From positions 682,001 to 746,000 of the forward strand of contig CAWFPS010000002.1 of the NCBI GenBank assembly GCA_963817905.1: a stretch of 64,000 nucleotides of DNA, in the 5' to 3' direction. Within the stretch, counting starts at the first letter, position 1. Each line of letters opens with the position of its first letter. The translations under genes and the position numbers were made by a program. The stretch is from VRUE01 sp963817905. Lineage in GTDB: Bacteria; Actinomycetota; Thermoleophilia; Solirubrobacterales; 70-9. Of the stretch, positions 50,518 to 58,613 are shown one piece after another. The notes beneath the pieces are model-generated. The model made no database searches, had not been told where the DNA came from, and saw only the letters and a program-made list of their open reading frames with translations.

Positions 50518-52019
50518 CTGGACGGAAGCCGGAGGCGGAGGCCCCGCTCGTCCGCGGCTTCCGGCGGGAGGAACGCATTGCTTTTCGCGAGGATCCGCTC
50601 GGCCGCCTTCAGGTCGCGCCACTCGACCCCAGCGGCATATTCCTGGGCAAAGTCGAGGACGCGGACCAATGGCTGGGGGTTACCGCTCTGGGAGAGGGCC
50701 CGCAGACCCTGTAGGTAGTTGTCGCGATAGACGATCGGGATCAAGGCACGTTGCGCGCCGACAGCAGTCAGCTCTGCGTTCATCAGAACCCTGCCGACCC
50801 GGCCATTGCCATCTGTGAACGGGTGCACCTCGGCGACGAGGAACATCATGAAGATCGCCTTCGCAAGTCCCGCGGGGAGCGATTCGTAATAGCGGTACCC
50901 CTCGATCAGGGTTCCCTCGACCAGTTCGGGATGGACGAAGGTCGTCGCGCCGGCACGATTCGGTCTGGCCTTGAAGGAACCCGGGTTTACGCTGGATCGG
51001 CGGGCCAGCATCAGTGCGTGATGGGCTCGGAGCAGGTCGAGCAGGTCCTCCGCGCCGCTGGGCACGCGGGCTCGAAGGTCGGGATTGTCGATCAGCTCGA
51101 AGGTGCCGAGCACATCGTGAGCGTCTTCGAAGCGCCCCTCGGGTACCACTCCTTCGAAGACGATCTCTTCCGCCTCCGCCAGCTCGAATTCGGTGCCCTC
51201 GATCCAGTTCGAGAAATAGGCCTCGATGAAGGAGAGCGCTGGAAACGAGCCCGGCTGTTCGGCGCGATTCGGAAGCGGCGCCTGGAGCAGCTGTGCCTGC
51301 AGGGCCGCAAAAAGCTCTAGCCGGCGCGGGTCGAAGCCAAGGCCCCTGCGGCGGGCTCGTGCGGCGGGGGTGTCAAGCCTGCTCTCGTGGGTGCCCAAGA
51401 CCGCCCCGATCATCTCGTTCAGCATCTCCATCTCAGCGATTGCGTCAAGGGGCTTGGCGACGGTACGTGCGCTCTCGCGTAGTTCGTTCAACGACTCCGG
51501 GCCACGCACAGAGGCCAATCTGACCAGCTCGTCCTCTATCTCGGCTCGCGAGAGGGTTCGCGCGACTCCGACCCGGCTGGCCCGTGAGGGGCGCATGTTG
51601 TCGAGGAACTTCCGTGCCGGTCCCGAGAAGTGGAGCCCGTCCATGAAGGGCATGTCTCCGGCAATCGGCCCGGGCCCGCCGCGGGGGCGGATGGTCAGGC
51701 TCGGCAGGCGCAGCGGTTCACGCCGTGCTCGGGACGTACCCACATCGAGAAACAGCGATCCGTCCTCAGCCGGCTTGGCGTCGATCGCGCTGCGGTCGGC
51801 GACCACCGCGTCGGGAAAGTAGAGCGCGGCGATCCGCTGCCAGTTTCGCCGCACGACCTGCTCGAGCGGTGCCTCGACGTTCCTGGTGTAGAGGCGAGGC
51901 CCGACCTTTCGAGCCCGGCCGGCTTTTACGGCAGCACCGACCGAGCGCGACGTGCCTGCATCGCTGAGAAATACCTCAGGCCGGTCCGCGAGCAAAAATG
52001 TGGGTGTAAGCGTCACCAT
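50514..52019 (-). CDS. Fic-domain protein with AbiEi-like N-terminal domain
   Basis: 501 aa. The Fic core HPFTDGNGRVGR (catalytic His, phosphate-binding loop) is intact near residue 395, so AMP transfer to a target hydroxyl is likely. The inhibitory helix motif S-x3-E-G is present as SNWIEG ~120 residues earlier, typical of self-inhibited class II Fic. The N-terminal ~170 residues (VFLSDAGTSRSVGAAVKAG, KVGPRLYTRN, DRSAIDAKPAEDGSLFL, LPSLTIRPRGGPGP) resemble the AbiEi-type antitoxin/wHTH domain. Gene overlaps lhgO. It is preceded by a 69-bp AT-rich leader. Confidence 0.8.
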   Translation of the reverse strand: MVTLTPTFLLADRPEVFLSDAGTSRSVGAAVKAGRARKVGPRLYTRNVEAPLEQVVRRNWQRIAALYFPDAVVADRSAIDAKPAEDGSLFLDVGTSRARREPLRLPSLTIRPRGGPGPIAGDMPFMDGLHFSGPARKFLDNMRPSRASRVGVARTLSRAEIEDELVRLASVRGPESLNELRESARTVAKPLDAIAEMEMLNEMIGAVLGTHESRLDTPAARARRRGLGFDPRRLELFAALQAQLLQAPLPNRAEQPGSFPALSFIEAYFSNWIEGTEFELAEAEEIVFEGVVPEGRFEDAHDVLGTFELIDNPDLRARVPSGAEDLLDLLRAHHALMLARRSSVNPGSFKARPNRAGATTFVHPELVEGTLIEGYRYYESLPAGLAKAIFMMFLVAEVHPFTDGNGRVGRVLMNAELTAVGAQRALIPIVYRDNYLQGLRALSQSGNPQPLVRVLDFAQEYAAGVEWRDLKAAERILAKSNAFLPPEAADERGLRLRLPSR

Positions 52020-52088
52020 GACGCCTTCGATTGTAAATTATTCGGAGCTAAGACGCCGAAAACGGCAATAATCCGTACATAAGGACTC
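52020..52088 (-). promoter_or_regulatory. AT-rich promoter region of the fic gene
   Basis: GATTGTAAATTATTCGGAGC and CGGCAATAATCCGTACATAA are strikingly A/T-rich for this genome. Contains a small hairpin GCCG-AAAA-CGGC (about 52052-52063). It is upstream of fic and downstream of ecm; no operator is proven. Confidence 0.35.
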
Positions 52089-54083
52089 TCAGGCCGCTGT
52101 GGGGGCGCCGGCGCGCTGGGCGACAAGGTCGACGATCTCGCCCATGATCTTGTTGATGTCGAAGTCCTTCGGCGTGTAGACGCCGTCGACGCCGGCTTGC
52201 CGCAGGCGCTCTGCGTCGGCGGGCGGGATGATGCCGCCGGCCACCACCGGCGCCTCGACCTGCTCCTCGCGCAGTCGCCGCACGACCTCGGGGACCAGCT
52301 CCAGGTGGGAGCCGGAGAGGATCGAGAGGCCGATCACGTCGACGTCCTCCTGCAGGGCCGACTCGGCGATCTCCTCGGGCGTCAGCCGAATCCCCTGGTA
52401 GATCACCTCCATGCCCGCGTCGCGGGCGCGCAGGGCGATCTGCTCGGAGCCGTTGGAGTGCCCGTCGAGGCCCGGCTTGCCGACCAGGATCTTGATCCGG
52501 TGGCCGATCTGCCCGGAGACCTCGTCGACCCTGGCGCGGATCGCCTCCAACTGCTCGCGGTCGGTTGCGGGTGCGGCGCCGCTGACCCCGGTCGGGCCGC
52601 GGTAGGCGCCGAACGCCTCGCGCAGCACGCCGGCCCACTCGCCGGTGGTCGCGCCGGCCTTGGCGGCGGCGATCGTCGCCGGCATGATGTTCTGGCCGTC
52701 GTCGGCGGCGACCCGGCCGAGCTCCTCCAGGGCGGCCTCGACCGCGGCCTCGTCGCGCTCCGCCTTCCAGGCCTCCAGCGCCTCGACTCGCTCGCGCTCC
52801 ACCTCGGGGTCCGGCGTCAAGATCCCGCCGTCGGCACCCGCCGTCAGCGGCGAGTCCTCGCTCTCGGTGAAGCTGTTCTGGCCGATCACCTTCTGCTCGC
52901 CGGACTCGATCCGGGCGACCCGCTCGCGGTGGGACTCGACCAAACGCGCCTTCATGTACGGGACCGCGGCGACCGCGCCGCCGTGCTCCTCGACCACCGC
53001 CATCTCGGCCCGGGAGCCTTCGGTCAGCTCCTCGACCAGGCCCTCCATCACCACCGATCCCTCGAAGATGTCGGGGTACTCCAGCAGGTCGGTCTCGTTG
53101 GCCAGTACCTGCTGGATGCGCAGGCTCCACTGCTGGTCCCAGGGGCGGGGCAGGCCCATCGCCTCGTTCCAGGCCGGCAGCTGGATCGCCCGGGCGCGGG
53201 CGTCGCGGCTCAGGGTCACCGCCAGCGCCTCGAGCACGATGCGCTGGATGTTGTTCTCCGGCTGGGCCTCGGTCAGGCCGAGCGAGTTGACCTGGACGCC
53301 GTAGCGGAAGCGCAGCATCTTCTCGTCGGTGACGCCGTAGCGCTGGCGGCCGATCTCGTTCCAGAGCCGCCCCATCGTGCGCAGCTTGGCGATCTCCTCG
53401 ACCAGGCGGATGCCGGCGTTGACGAAGAAGGAGATGCGGCCGAAGACCTTGGCGAAGTCGGCCTCGGCGACCTGGCCGCGCGCCTTGACCTCGTCGAGCA
53501 CGGCGATTCCGGTGCTGAGCGCGTAGGCGATCTCCTGAACCGGCGTCGCCCCGGCCTCCTGCAGGTGGTAGCTGCAGATGTTGGTCGGGTTCCAGCTCGG
53601 CACCTCGTTGACGGTGAAGGCGACCATGTCGGCGATCAGCCGCATCGAGGGCTCGGGCGGGAAGGCGTAGGTGCCGCGCGAGAGGTACTCCTTGATGATG
53701 TCGTTCTGGGTGGTGCCCTTCAGCGCCGCGCGCTCGACCCCGTTCTCCTCGGCGACCGTGACGTAGAGGCCGAGCAGCCAGGCCGCGGTTGCGTTGATCG
53801 TCATCGAGGTGTTCATCTCGCCGAGCGGGATGCCGTCGAAGAGCTGGTGCATGTCGCCCTTTTGGGCGACCGAGACGCCGACCTTGCCGACCTCGCCGCG
53901 GGCGAGCACGTGGTCGGGGTCATAGCCCGTCTGGGTCGGCAGGTCGAAGGCGACCGAGAGGCCCGTCTGGCCCTTGGCCAGGTTGCCTCGGTAGAGCTCG
54001 TTGGAGCGGCGGGCGTCGGAGTGCCCGGCGTAGGTGCGCATCACCCAGGGTCGGTCGCGCTCGGGAAGGCGGTGCTCGCTCAC
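52089..54083 (-). CDS. ecm: Ethylmalonyl-CoA mutase (B12-dependent)
   Basis: 664 aa from GTG 54083 (TTG 54092 adds three residues). Mutase barrel in the first ~510 residues: MRTYAGHSDARRSNELYR, GQTGLSVAFDLPTQTGYD, MNTSMTINATAAWLLGLY, YLSRGTYAFPPEPSMRL. Cobalamin domain ~535-660 with the DxHxxG base-off motif KPGLDGHSNGSE and GLSILSGSHLELV. The motifs fit MeaA/Ecm more than methylmalonyl-CoA mutase. It converts (2R)-ethylmalonyl-CoA to methylsuccinyl-CoA. Single-gene unit; no cobalamin riboswitch seen before it. Confidence 0.9.
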   Translation of the reverse strand: MSEHRLPERDRPWVMRTYAGHSDARRSNELYRGNLAKGQTGLSVAFDLPTQTGYDPDHVLARGEVGKVGVSVAQKGDMHQLFDGIPLGEMNTSMTINATAAWLLGLYVTVAEENGVERAALKGTTQNDIIKEYLSRGTYAFPPEPSMRLIADMVAFTVNEVPSWNPTNICSYHLQEAGATPVQEIAYALSTGIAVLDEVKARGQVAEADFAKVFGRISFFVNAGIRLVEEIAKLRTMGRLWNEIGRQRYGVTDEKMLRFRYGVQVNSLGLTEAQPENNIQRIVLEALAVTLSRDARARAIQLPAWNEAMGLPRPWDQQWSLRIQQVLANETDLLEYPDIFEGSVVMEGLVEELTEGSRAEMAVVEEHGGAVAAVPYMKARLVESHRERVARIESGEQKVIGQNSFTESEDSPLTAGADGGILTPDPEVERERVEALEAWKAERDEAAVEAALEELGRVAADDGQNIMPATIAAAKAGATTGEWAGVLREAFGAYRGPTGVSGAAPATDREQLEAIRARVDEVSGQIGHRIKILVGKPGLDGHSNGSEQIALRARDAGMEVIYQGIRLTPEEIAESALQEDVDVIGLSILSGSHLELVPEVVRRLREEQVEAPVVAGGIIPPADAERLRQAGVDGVYTPKDFDINKIMGEIVDLVAQRAGAPTAA

Positions 54084-54176
54084 GGCTGCCAATCTTATTT
54101 GGCTCGGCCCGAAATACGCCGTTCACCCGTCCTCGGGCCGCATCTTTCCCCCGTGGGTGTGTTTAGGCTCGGGACC

Positions 54177-54872
54177 GTGAGATTGCTGCGCACAGCCATT
54201 TTCGCCCTGCTGCTCGCCACCTCGCTCGCCTTCGCGAGCGCGGCCGGTGCCTCCCTGGTGGGCATCTACCGCAACCCGATGGAGAGCAAGGGCCAGCTCG
54301 GCCAGATCGCGAAGCTCTCCGGCGAGCGCTGCGGGCGGGGAAACACCGGCCACGCCTTCCAGATCACCGTTGGCAAGGTGACCAAGGAGTGCTCCTACCG
54401 CACGCCGGTGCTGGGGCGCGACCTGGAGATCGCCGCGACGATGCGCCTGCTCAGCGTCACCCCGATCGCGGTTCAGCGCTCCGCCTACCTCTCGGTGGAC
54501 CTGCGCGCGGGCGGCGGCGCCCGCTACCAGCTCGCCGTCTACCCGCTGCAGCGCAAGGTTCAGCTGCGCAAGATCCTCGGCGACGGCTCGGTCACGTACC
54601 TCGACATCGAGAAGAACGTGGCGGGGGTCGGTCGGGCGGATATGGCGAACAAGCTGCGGCTGCGCGCCTTCAACGTCACCTCCGGTGACGAACGGGGCAA
54701 TTGCAGCCTGCTCGCCTTCCTTGGCGGCAAGCTGGTTGCCGAAGCGACTGACGAAGGGGCGGGAGCCCTGGCCGGCCGTGCGTCTGGCTTCTCGGTCGGC
54801 TCGGCCAAGGTCGCCAGGGGAGCGCGGGCGAGCGTCGACGATGTCGTCATTCGGATTCCGAGCCCGTTTTAG
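54177..54872 (+). CDS. Hypothetical secreted protein
   Basis: 231 aa from GTG 54177. Signal peptide RTAIFALLLATSLAFASAAG, then a predicted beta-rich domain with Cys at ERCGRG, KECSYR and GNCSLL and the sequence FSVGSAKVARGARASVDDVV at the end. Possibly a concanavalin-like (LamG-type) fold, but not securely recognised. It overlaps the convergent regulator gene by 4 bp at their stops. Confidence 0.65.
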   Translation: MRLLRTAIFALLLATSLAFASAAGASLVGIYRNPMESKGQLGQIAKLSGERCGRGNTGHAFQITVGKVTKECSYRTPVLGRDLEIAATMRLLSVTPIAVQRSAYLSVDLRAGGGARYQLAVYPLQRKVQLRKILGDGSVTYLDIEKNVAGVGRADMANKLRLRAFNVTSGDERGNCSLLAFLGGKLVAEATDEGAGALAGRASGFSVGSAKVARGARASVDDVVIRIPSPF

Positions 54873-55174
54873 GCCTTCAGCACCCAGTCGGCGGCACGGT
54901 AGACGTGTTCGACGGCGCCGCGACGCTGTCGGGTCTCGACCAGCTCGATGCAACCGAGCCTCTTCAGCACCCGCACGTGGTAGGCAACGCTGCGCACGTC
55001 GAGACCGAGCTCGGCGGCAATCCTCGCCGGGCTCTTCGGGCCGGCGACGATCAGGCTCAGCGCGCGCGCTCGCACGCTGTTGGAAAGCGCCTTTGCCAGT
55101 CGCGGGTCGATCGAGTGAAGGTGCGGAGCGATTGCGATCAGCCTCTTGATTGATTTGCGATGCCGGAGTGTCAG
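54869..55174 (-). CDS. ArsR-like winged-helix regulator
   Basis: The recognisable protein is 101 aa if read from CTG 55174: LRHRKSIKRLIAIAPHLHSI, RLAKALSNSVRARALSLI, then the helix-turn-helix SPARIAAELGLDVRSVAYHV and wing VETRQRRGAVEHVY. GTG 55075 gives only 68 aa and would cut off the first helix of the domain, so an upstream start (CTG, or a missed indel) is likely. It faces two palindromes at 55184-55213, plausible operators for itself. Confidence 0.65.
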   Translation of the reverse strand: MTLRHRKSIKRLIAIAPHLHSIDPRLAKALSNSVRARALSLIVAGPKSPARIAAELGLDVRSVAYHVRVLKRLGCIELVETRQRRGAVEHVYRAADWVLKA

Positions 55175-55183
55175 TCTAGGGCA

Positions 55184-55213
55184 TAACTATTCTGAGTAGT
55201 TAAGTGAACTTAA
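55184..55213. promoter_or_regulatory. Tandem operator-like palindromes
   Basis: TAACTA (55184-55189) and TAGTTA (55197-55202) flank seven bases; overlapping it, TTAAGT-GA-ACTTAA (55200-55213) is a perfect palindrome. Both are in an A/T-rich patch just upstream of the ArsR-like gene. Confidence 0.6.
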
Positions 55214-55282
55214 AGATAGACAGACGTTCGAGTACGAGGCCAGGCGCCGCCACCGGGGCAAATTTCCGCATAATGCGGGGCG

Positions 55283-55573
55283 ATGTCGACGACGACGGTG
55301 GAGAGGCCGCGCAGCGGGGGGCCTGGCTCGGGCCTTGGCGGCGCCTGGCGCGTGATCGTCCGCAACGACGACCACAACACCTTCGACCACGTCGCCCAGA
55401 CCCTCTCCAGGGTGATTCCCGGGGTAACCCTGGAAAAAGGACACCGGATCGCCGAAACGATCCACAACAGCGGCCAAGCGATCGTCTGGTCGGGCCCGCG
55501 CGAGCCTGCCGAGCACTATTGGGAGCAGCTCGACTCGGCCGGCCTGACCATGGCCCCGCTCGAGCGGGGGTGA
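55283..55573 (+). CDS. clpS: ClpS adaptor of the Clp protease
   Basis: 96 aa. Core WRVIVRNDDHNTFDHVAQTL, the N-degron-binding ND site of ClpS, then VTLEKGHRIAETIHNSGQAI and VWSGPREPAEHYWEQL. ClpS hands N-end-rule substrates to the ClpA/ClpC unfoldase. The N-terminus is Gly/Pro-rich and flexible as usual. Its TGA overlaps the GTG of the next gene (GTGA), an odd coupling to a secreted protein. Confidence 0.9.
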   Translation: MSTTTVERPRSGGPGSGLGGAWRVIVRNDDHNTFDHVAQTLSRVIPGVTLEKGHRIAETIHNSGQAIVWSGPREPAEHYWEQLDSAGLTMAPLERG

Positions 55574-58371
55574 GCCCGGTCAAGCAGTGGACCGGCGTGC
55601 TGGCCGCGCTCTTGGTGCTGCTCGGCGTGGGCGCGACCGGTGCCGCGGCCGAGCCGGCGCTACCGCCGGGTTTCCAAGACAGCGTTGCGATCGGCGGCCT
55701 GGAAGAACCCGTCAACTTTCGCTTCGCCCCCGACGGCCGCGTCTTCGTCGCCGAGAAGCCAGGCAAGATCCTCGTCTTCGACGACCTCGAAGACACCGAA
55801 CCGGAATTGTTCGCCGACCTGAGGACCGACGTATACGACCACGGCGATCGTGGCCTGCTCGGCCTCGCCCTCGACCCCGAATTCGAAGCAGGGCGACCTT
55901 ACGTCTACGCGCTCTACACCTACGACCACATCCTCGGCGATGCCGAACCGCCGCCGAAGTGGGGCACACCGGAAACCACCGGCGACCCCTGTCCCGACCT
56001 CAACGGCGGCGACGCTTGCCTGGTCAGCGGTCGCCTGGTGAGGCTGGAAGCCGAAGGGAATCACGCCGCTCCATCGGCCGGCGCGCCGCTTGAAGCGGTG
56101 CTGGCCGAGGACTGGTGCCAGCAGTTCTCCTCGCACTCGATCGGCGACCTCCAGTTCGGCCCCGAAGGAGCTCTCTACGTGAGCGGTGGCGATGGTGCGA
56201 GCTTCACCTCGGCCGATTTCGGGCAGCTGGGCAACAGCGCGAATCCGTGCGGCGATCCGCCCGAACCGGCCGGGACCGCCCTCGAACCGCCGGATTCCAA
56301 AGGGGGCTCGCTGCGCGCACAGAATCCCGCCAGCCTCGACGGCAAGATCCTTCGCGTCGACCCCGACAGCGGACTCGGCTGGCCGGGAAACCCGCTCCTC
56401 GGCAACGAAGCGGGCGAAGGCGCGGCAGCGGCAAACGAAGGCCGCATCCTCGCCAAGGGTTTCCGCAACCCCTTCCGCTTCACCTTCAACCCCCGGGACG
56501 GCGAGCTCTACACCGACAACGTCGGTTCTTCGGAGATCGAGGAGATCGACCGCTTCCCGACCCCCCCGACCGATCTCTACAACTCCGGCTGGCCCTGCTA
56601 TGAGGGGCCGGAGCGGCAGTTCCAGTTCAGGGTATTGGGGCTCGACACCTGCGAAGCGCTCTACGACGAAGAAGAACTGGGCGAAGAACCAACCGCGGAC
56701 CCGTTCTTCTACTACAGCCATGGGCAGTCAGCAGTTCCTGGCGACGAATGCCCGATCGAGTACGGCTCGGCTCTCGGGGGTCTCGCTTTCTACGATGGCG
56801 AAGACTTCCCCTCCGAGTACGAAGGCGCCCTCTTTTTCACCGATACGGTGCGGGGCTGTGTCTGGGTGATGTTCCCCGGCGAGGACGGGCAGCCGGACCC
56901 CCATACGGCGATGCGGTTCATGCGCGAGAGCCGCATCTACCCGGCGGTCGACATCGAGGAAGGCCCGGACGGGGCGCTCTACTACGCGGACCTCTTCGGC
57001 AATGAAGAATATGGGCCGGGTGCGATCCACCGGATCACCTACGCGCCGGGGGCGCCGACCGCGCGGCTCAGCGCCAACCCGCCCTACGGGACCTCGCTGC
57101 CCCTGCACGTGAGCTTCGACGCCACCGAATCGAGCGACCCCGACGAACAGGCGCTCGAATACGACTGGGACCTCGACGGCAACGGTACCTTCGAGACTCC
57201 CGGCGACGAAACCAAGGCCCTCGATTTCAGCGAAGAAGAACTGGAAGAAGAGGAAGAAAACGAAGAAAGCCTCAACTACGTGGTCGGCGTCCGCGTCACC
57301 GATCCAGATGGCCACAGCAGCGTCGCCCGGGTCACCGTGTATCCGGGGGACGCGCCGCCCCAGCCGGAAATCGACACCCCTCTGGCGACGGACAAGTGGG
57401 GCGTTGGCGACGAAATCGAACTCGAAGGCTCCGCCACCACTTACGACAGGGGCGCAGGGGCGCAGGAACCGCTTTACGAACCGCTCGGCTACTACTGGAG
57501 CACCCGCCTGCTCCACTGCCCAACCGGCCCGTCTACCTGCCACGGTCACCCCTTGCAAATTTTTGCCGGGACGAGGACAGGCGAGTTCGAGGCGCCAGAA
57601 CACGACTATCCCTCCTACATCGAAATAACCCTGCGCGTCGCCGACGATCGCGGTCTCACCGCCAGCAAAACGATCAAACTCGAACCGCGCGCGGTCACCG
57701 CGACGATCGCCTCCTCGCCGCCGGGCGTGGAACTGACCGCCGGCCTGCTGCAGGGCCCAGCGCCCTTCCCGCTGACCGCGGTCGAAGGCTCCCATGTCCT
57801 CCTCTCGGCGCCCCAGGCCACGTCAATCGGTGATCTCTCTTACCGATGGGACCACTGGTCGGATGGTGGCGCGCGGATCCACACGGTTGTGGCCGACGAA
57901 GCGACCACCTATAAGGCGTTCTACTCAGTTCAGGAGTCGCCACCCCCGGCACCCTCAGGAAACGGGGATGAGCCGCCACCGCCCAGCACGGGCACGGGTC
58001 CCCCTCAAACCGTCATCCACGGACATCCCGCAAAGAAGACCGGTGGCAAGGCGGCTCGCTTCACCTTCACGGCGAGCGAGGCTAACTCGAGCTTCCGCTG
58101 CAAGCTCGACCGTGGCCGCTACCAGCGGTGTCGTTCCCCGAAGCGGTACCGGCGACTGAAGTCCGGGCGGCACCTGTTTCGGGTCTACGCGATCGGTGCG
58201 GCCGGAAACGCCGACCCGTCACCTGCCCGCTTCGCCTGGACGATCGGCTGCCGCAAGCGGCACGCCCGGCACCTGCGCCACCATGCCCACCACCGTCCGG
58301 CGGCGGAAACGAGCCGCCGCTACTCGGCGGCGAGGAGGGTGTGCCAGCTAGGCAGGATCGGGATGTCGTAG
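55570..58371 (+). CDS. Secreted glucose/sorbosone dehydrogenase-like protein with PKD domain
   Basis: 933 aa, GTG start overlapping the clpS stop. Signal peptide VLAALLVLLGVGATGAAA. Residues ~35-490 are a GSDH-type six-bladed propeller: EPVNFRFAPDGRVFVAEKPG, YDHGDRGLLGLALDPEFE, LAKGFRNPFRFTFNPRDG. A PKD domain follows (SFDATESSDPDEQALEYDWD, ~505-580), with an acidic run EEELEEEEENEE. The last ~110 residues are a small beta domain (RFTFTASEANSSFRCKLDRG) and a His-rich tail. Glu codons are mostly GAA, against GAG elsewhere. Sugar oxidation with PQQ or mere sugar binding is likely; not proven. The tail overlaps the opposite gene by 52 bp. Confidence 0.82.
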   Translation: MSPVKQWTGVLAALLVLLGVGATGAAAEPALPPGFQDSVAIGGLEEPVNFRFAPDGRVFVAEKPGKILVFDDLEDTEPELFADLRTDVYDHGDRGLLGLALDPEFEAGRPYVYALYTYDHILGDAEPPPKWGTPETTGDPCPDLNGGDACLVSGRLVRLEAEGNHAAPSAGAPLEAVLAEDWCQQFSSHSIGDLQFGPEGALYVSGGDGASFTSADFGQLGNSANPCGDPPEPAGTALEPPDSKGGSLRAQNPASLDGKILRVDPDSGLGWPGNPLLGNEAGEGAAAANEGRILAKGFRNPFRFTFNPRDGELYTDNVGSSEIEEIDRFPTPPTDLYNSGWPCYEGPERQFQFRVLGLDTCEALYDEEELGEEPTADPFFYYSHGQSAVPGDECPIEYGSALGGLAFYDGEDFPSEYEGALFFTDTVRGCVWVMFPGEDGQPDPHTAMRFMRESRIYPAVDIEEGPDGALYYADLFGNEEYGPGAIHRITYAPGAPTARLSANPPYGTSLPLHVSFDATESSDPDEQALEYDWDLDGNGTFETPGDETKALDFSEEELEEEEENEESLNYVVGVRVTDPDGHSSVARVTVYPGDAPPQPEIDTPLATDKWGVGDEIELEGSATTYDRGAGAQEPLYEPLGYYWSTRLLHCPTGPSTCHGHPLQIFAGTRTGEFEAPEHDYPSYIEITLRVADDRGLTASKTIKLEPRAVTATIASSPPGVELTAGLLQGPAPFPLTAVEGSHVLLSAPQATSIGDLSYRWDHWSDGGARIHTVVADEATTYKAFYSVQESPPPAPSGNGDEPPPPSTGTGPPQTVIHGHPAKKTGGKAARFTFTASEANSSFRCKLDRGRYQRCRSPKRYRRLKSGRHLFRVYAIGAAGNADPSPARFAWTIGCRKRHARHLRHHAHHRPAAETSRRYSAARRVCQLGRIGMS

Positions 58372-58613
58372 AAGTCGATCGAGGCGGTGCGGGCCTGCTC
58401 GATTTCCTCTGAGAACCAGTAGCGCTCGAAGTCGGCTCGGGTCTCCCAGACCGAGGACTGGCGGAAGGAGAGCGGGTCGTCGTTGGAGCGGGTCAGTGAC
58501 CAGCTCTTGGCGCCGTAGGCGGGCATCCGCGCCGCCGCCGGCTCCCAGACGTCGAGCCAGCGGTCCGCCCGAAACGGGGCAATGTGCCAATCGAGTACGC
58601 AGACCTCGCTCAT
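58320..58613 (-). CDS. Small protein downstream of ccr
   Basis: 97 aa from ATG 58613, which overlaps the ccr stop (TGATG), so it is translated with ccr. Sequence highlights: LDWHIAPFRADRWLDVWEPA, SFRQSSVWETRADFERYWFS and FYDIPILPSWHTLLAAE. The length and spacing suggest a dimeric alpha/beta-barrel (ABM-like) protein, but I cannot assign it. Its 3' end overlaps the tail of the convergent secreted protein by ~52 bp. Confidence 0.65.
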   Translation of the reverse strand: MSEVCVLDWHIAPFRADRWLDVWEPAAARMPAYGAKSWSLTRSNDDPLSFRQSSVWETRADFERYWFSEEIEQARTASIDFYDIPILPSWHTLLAAE

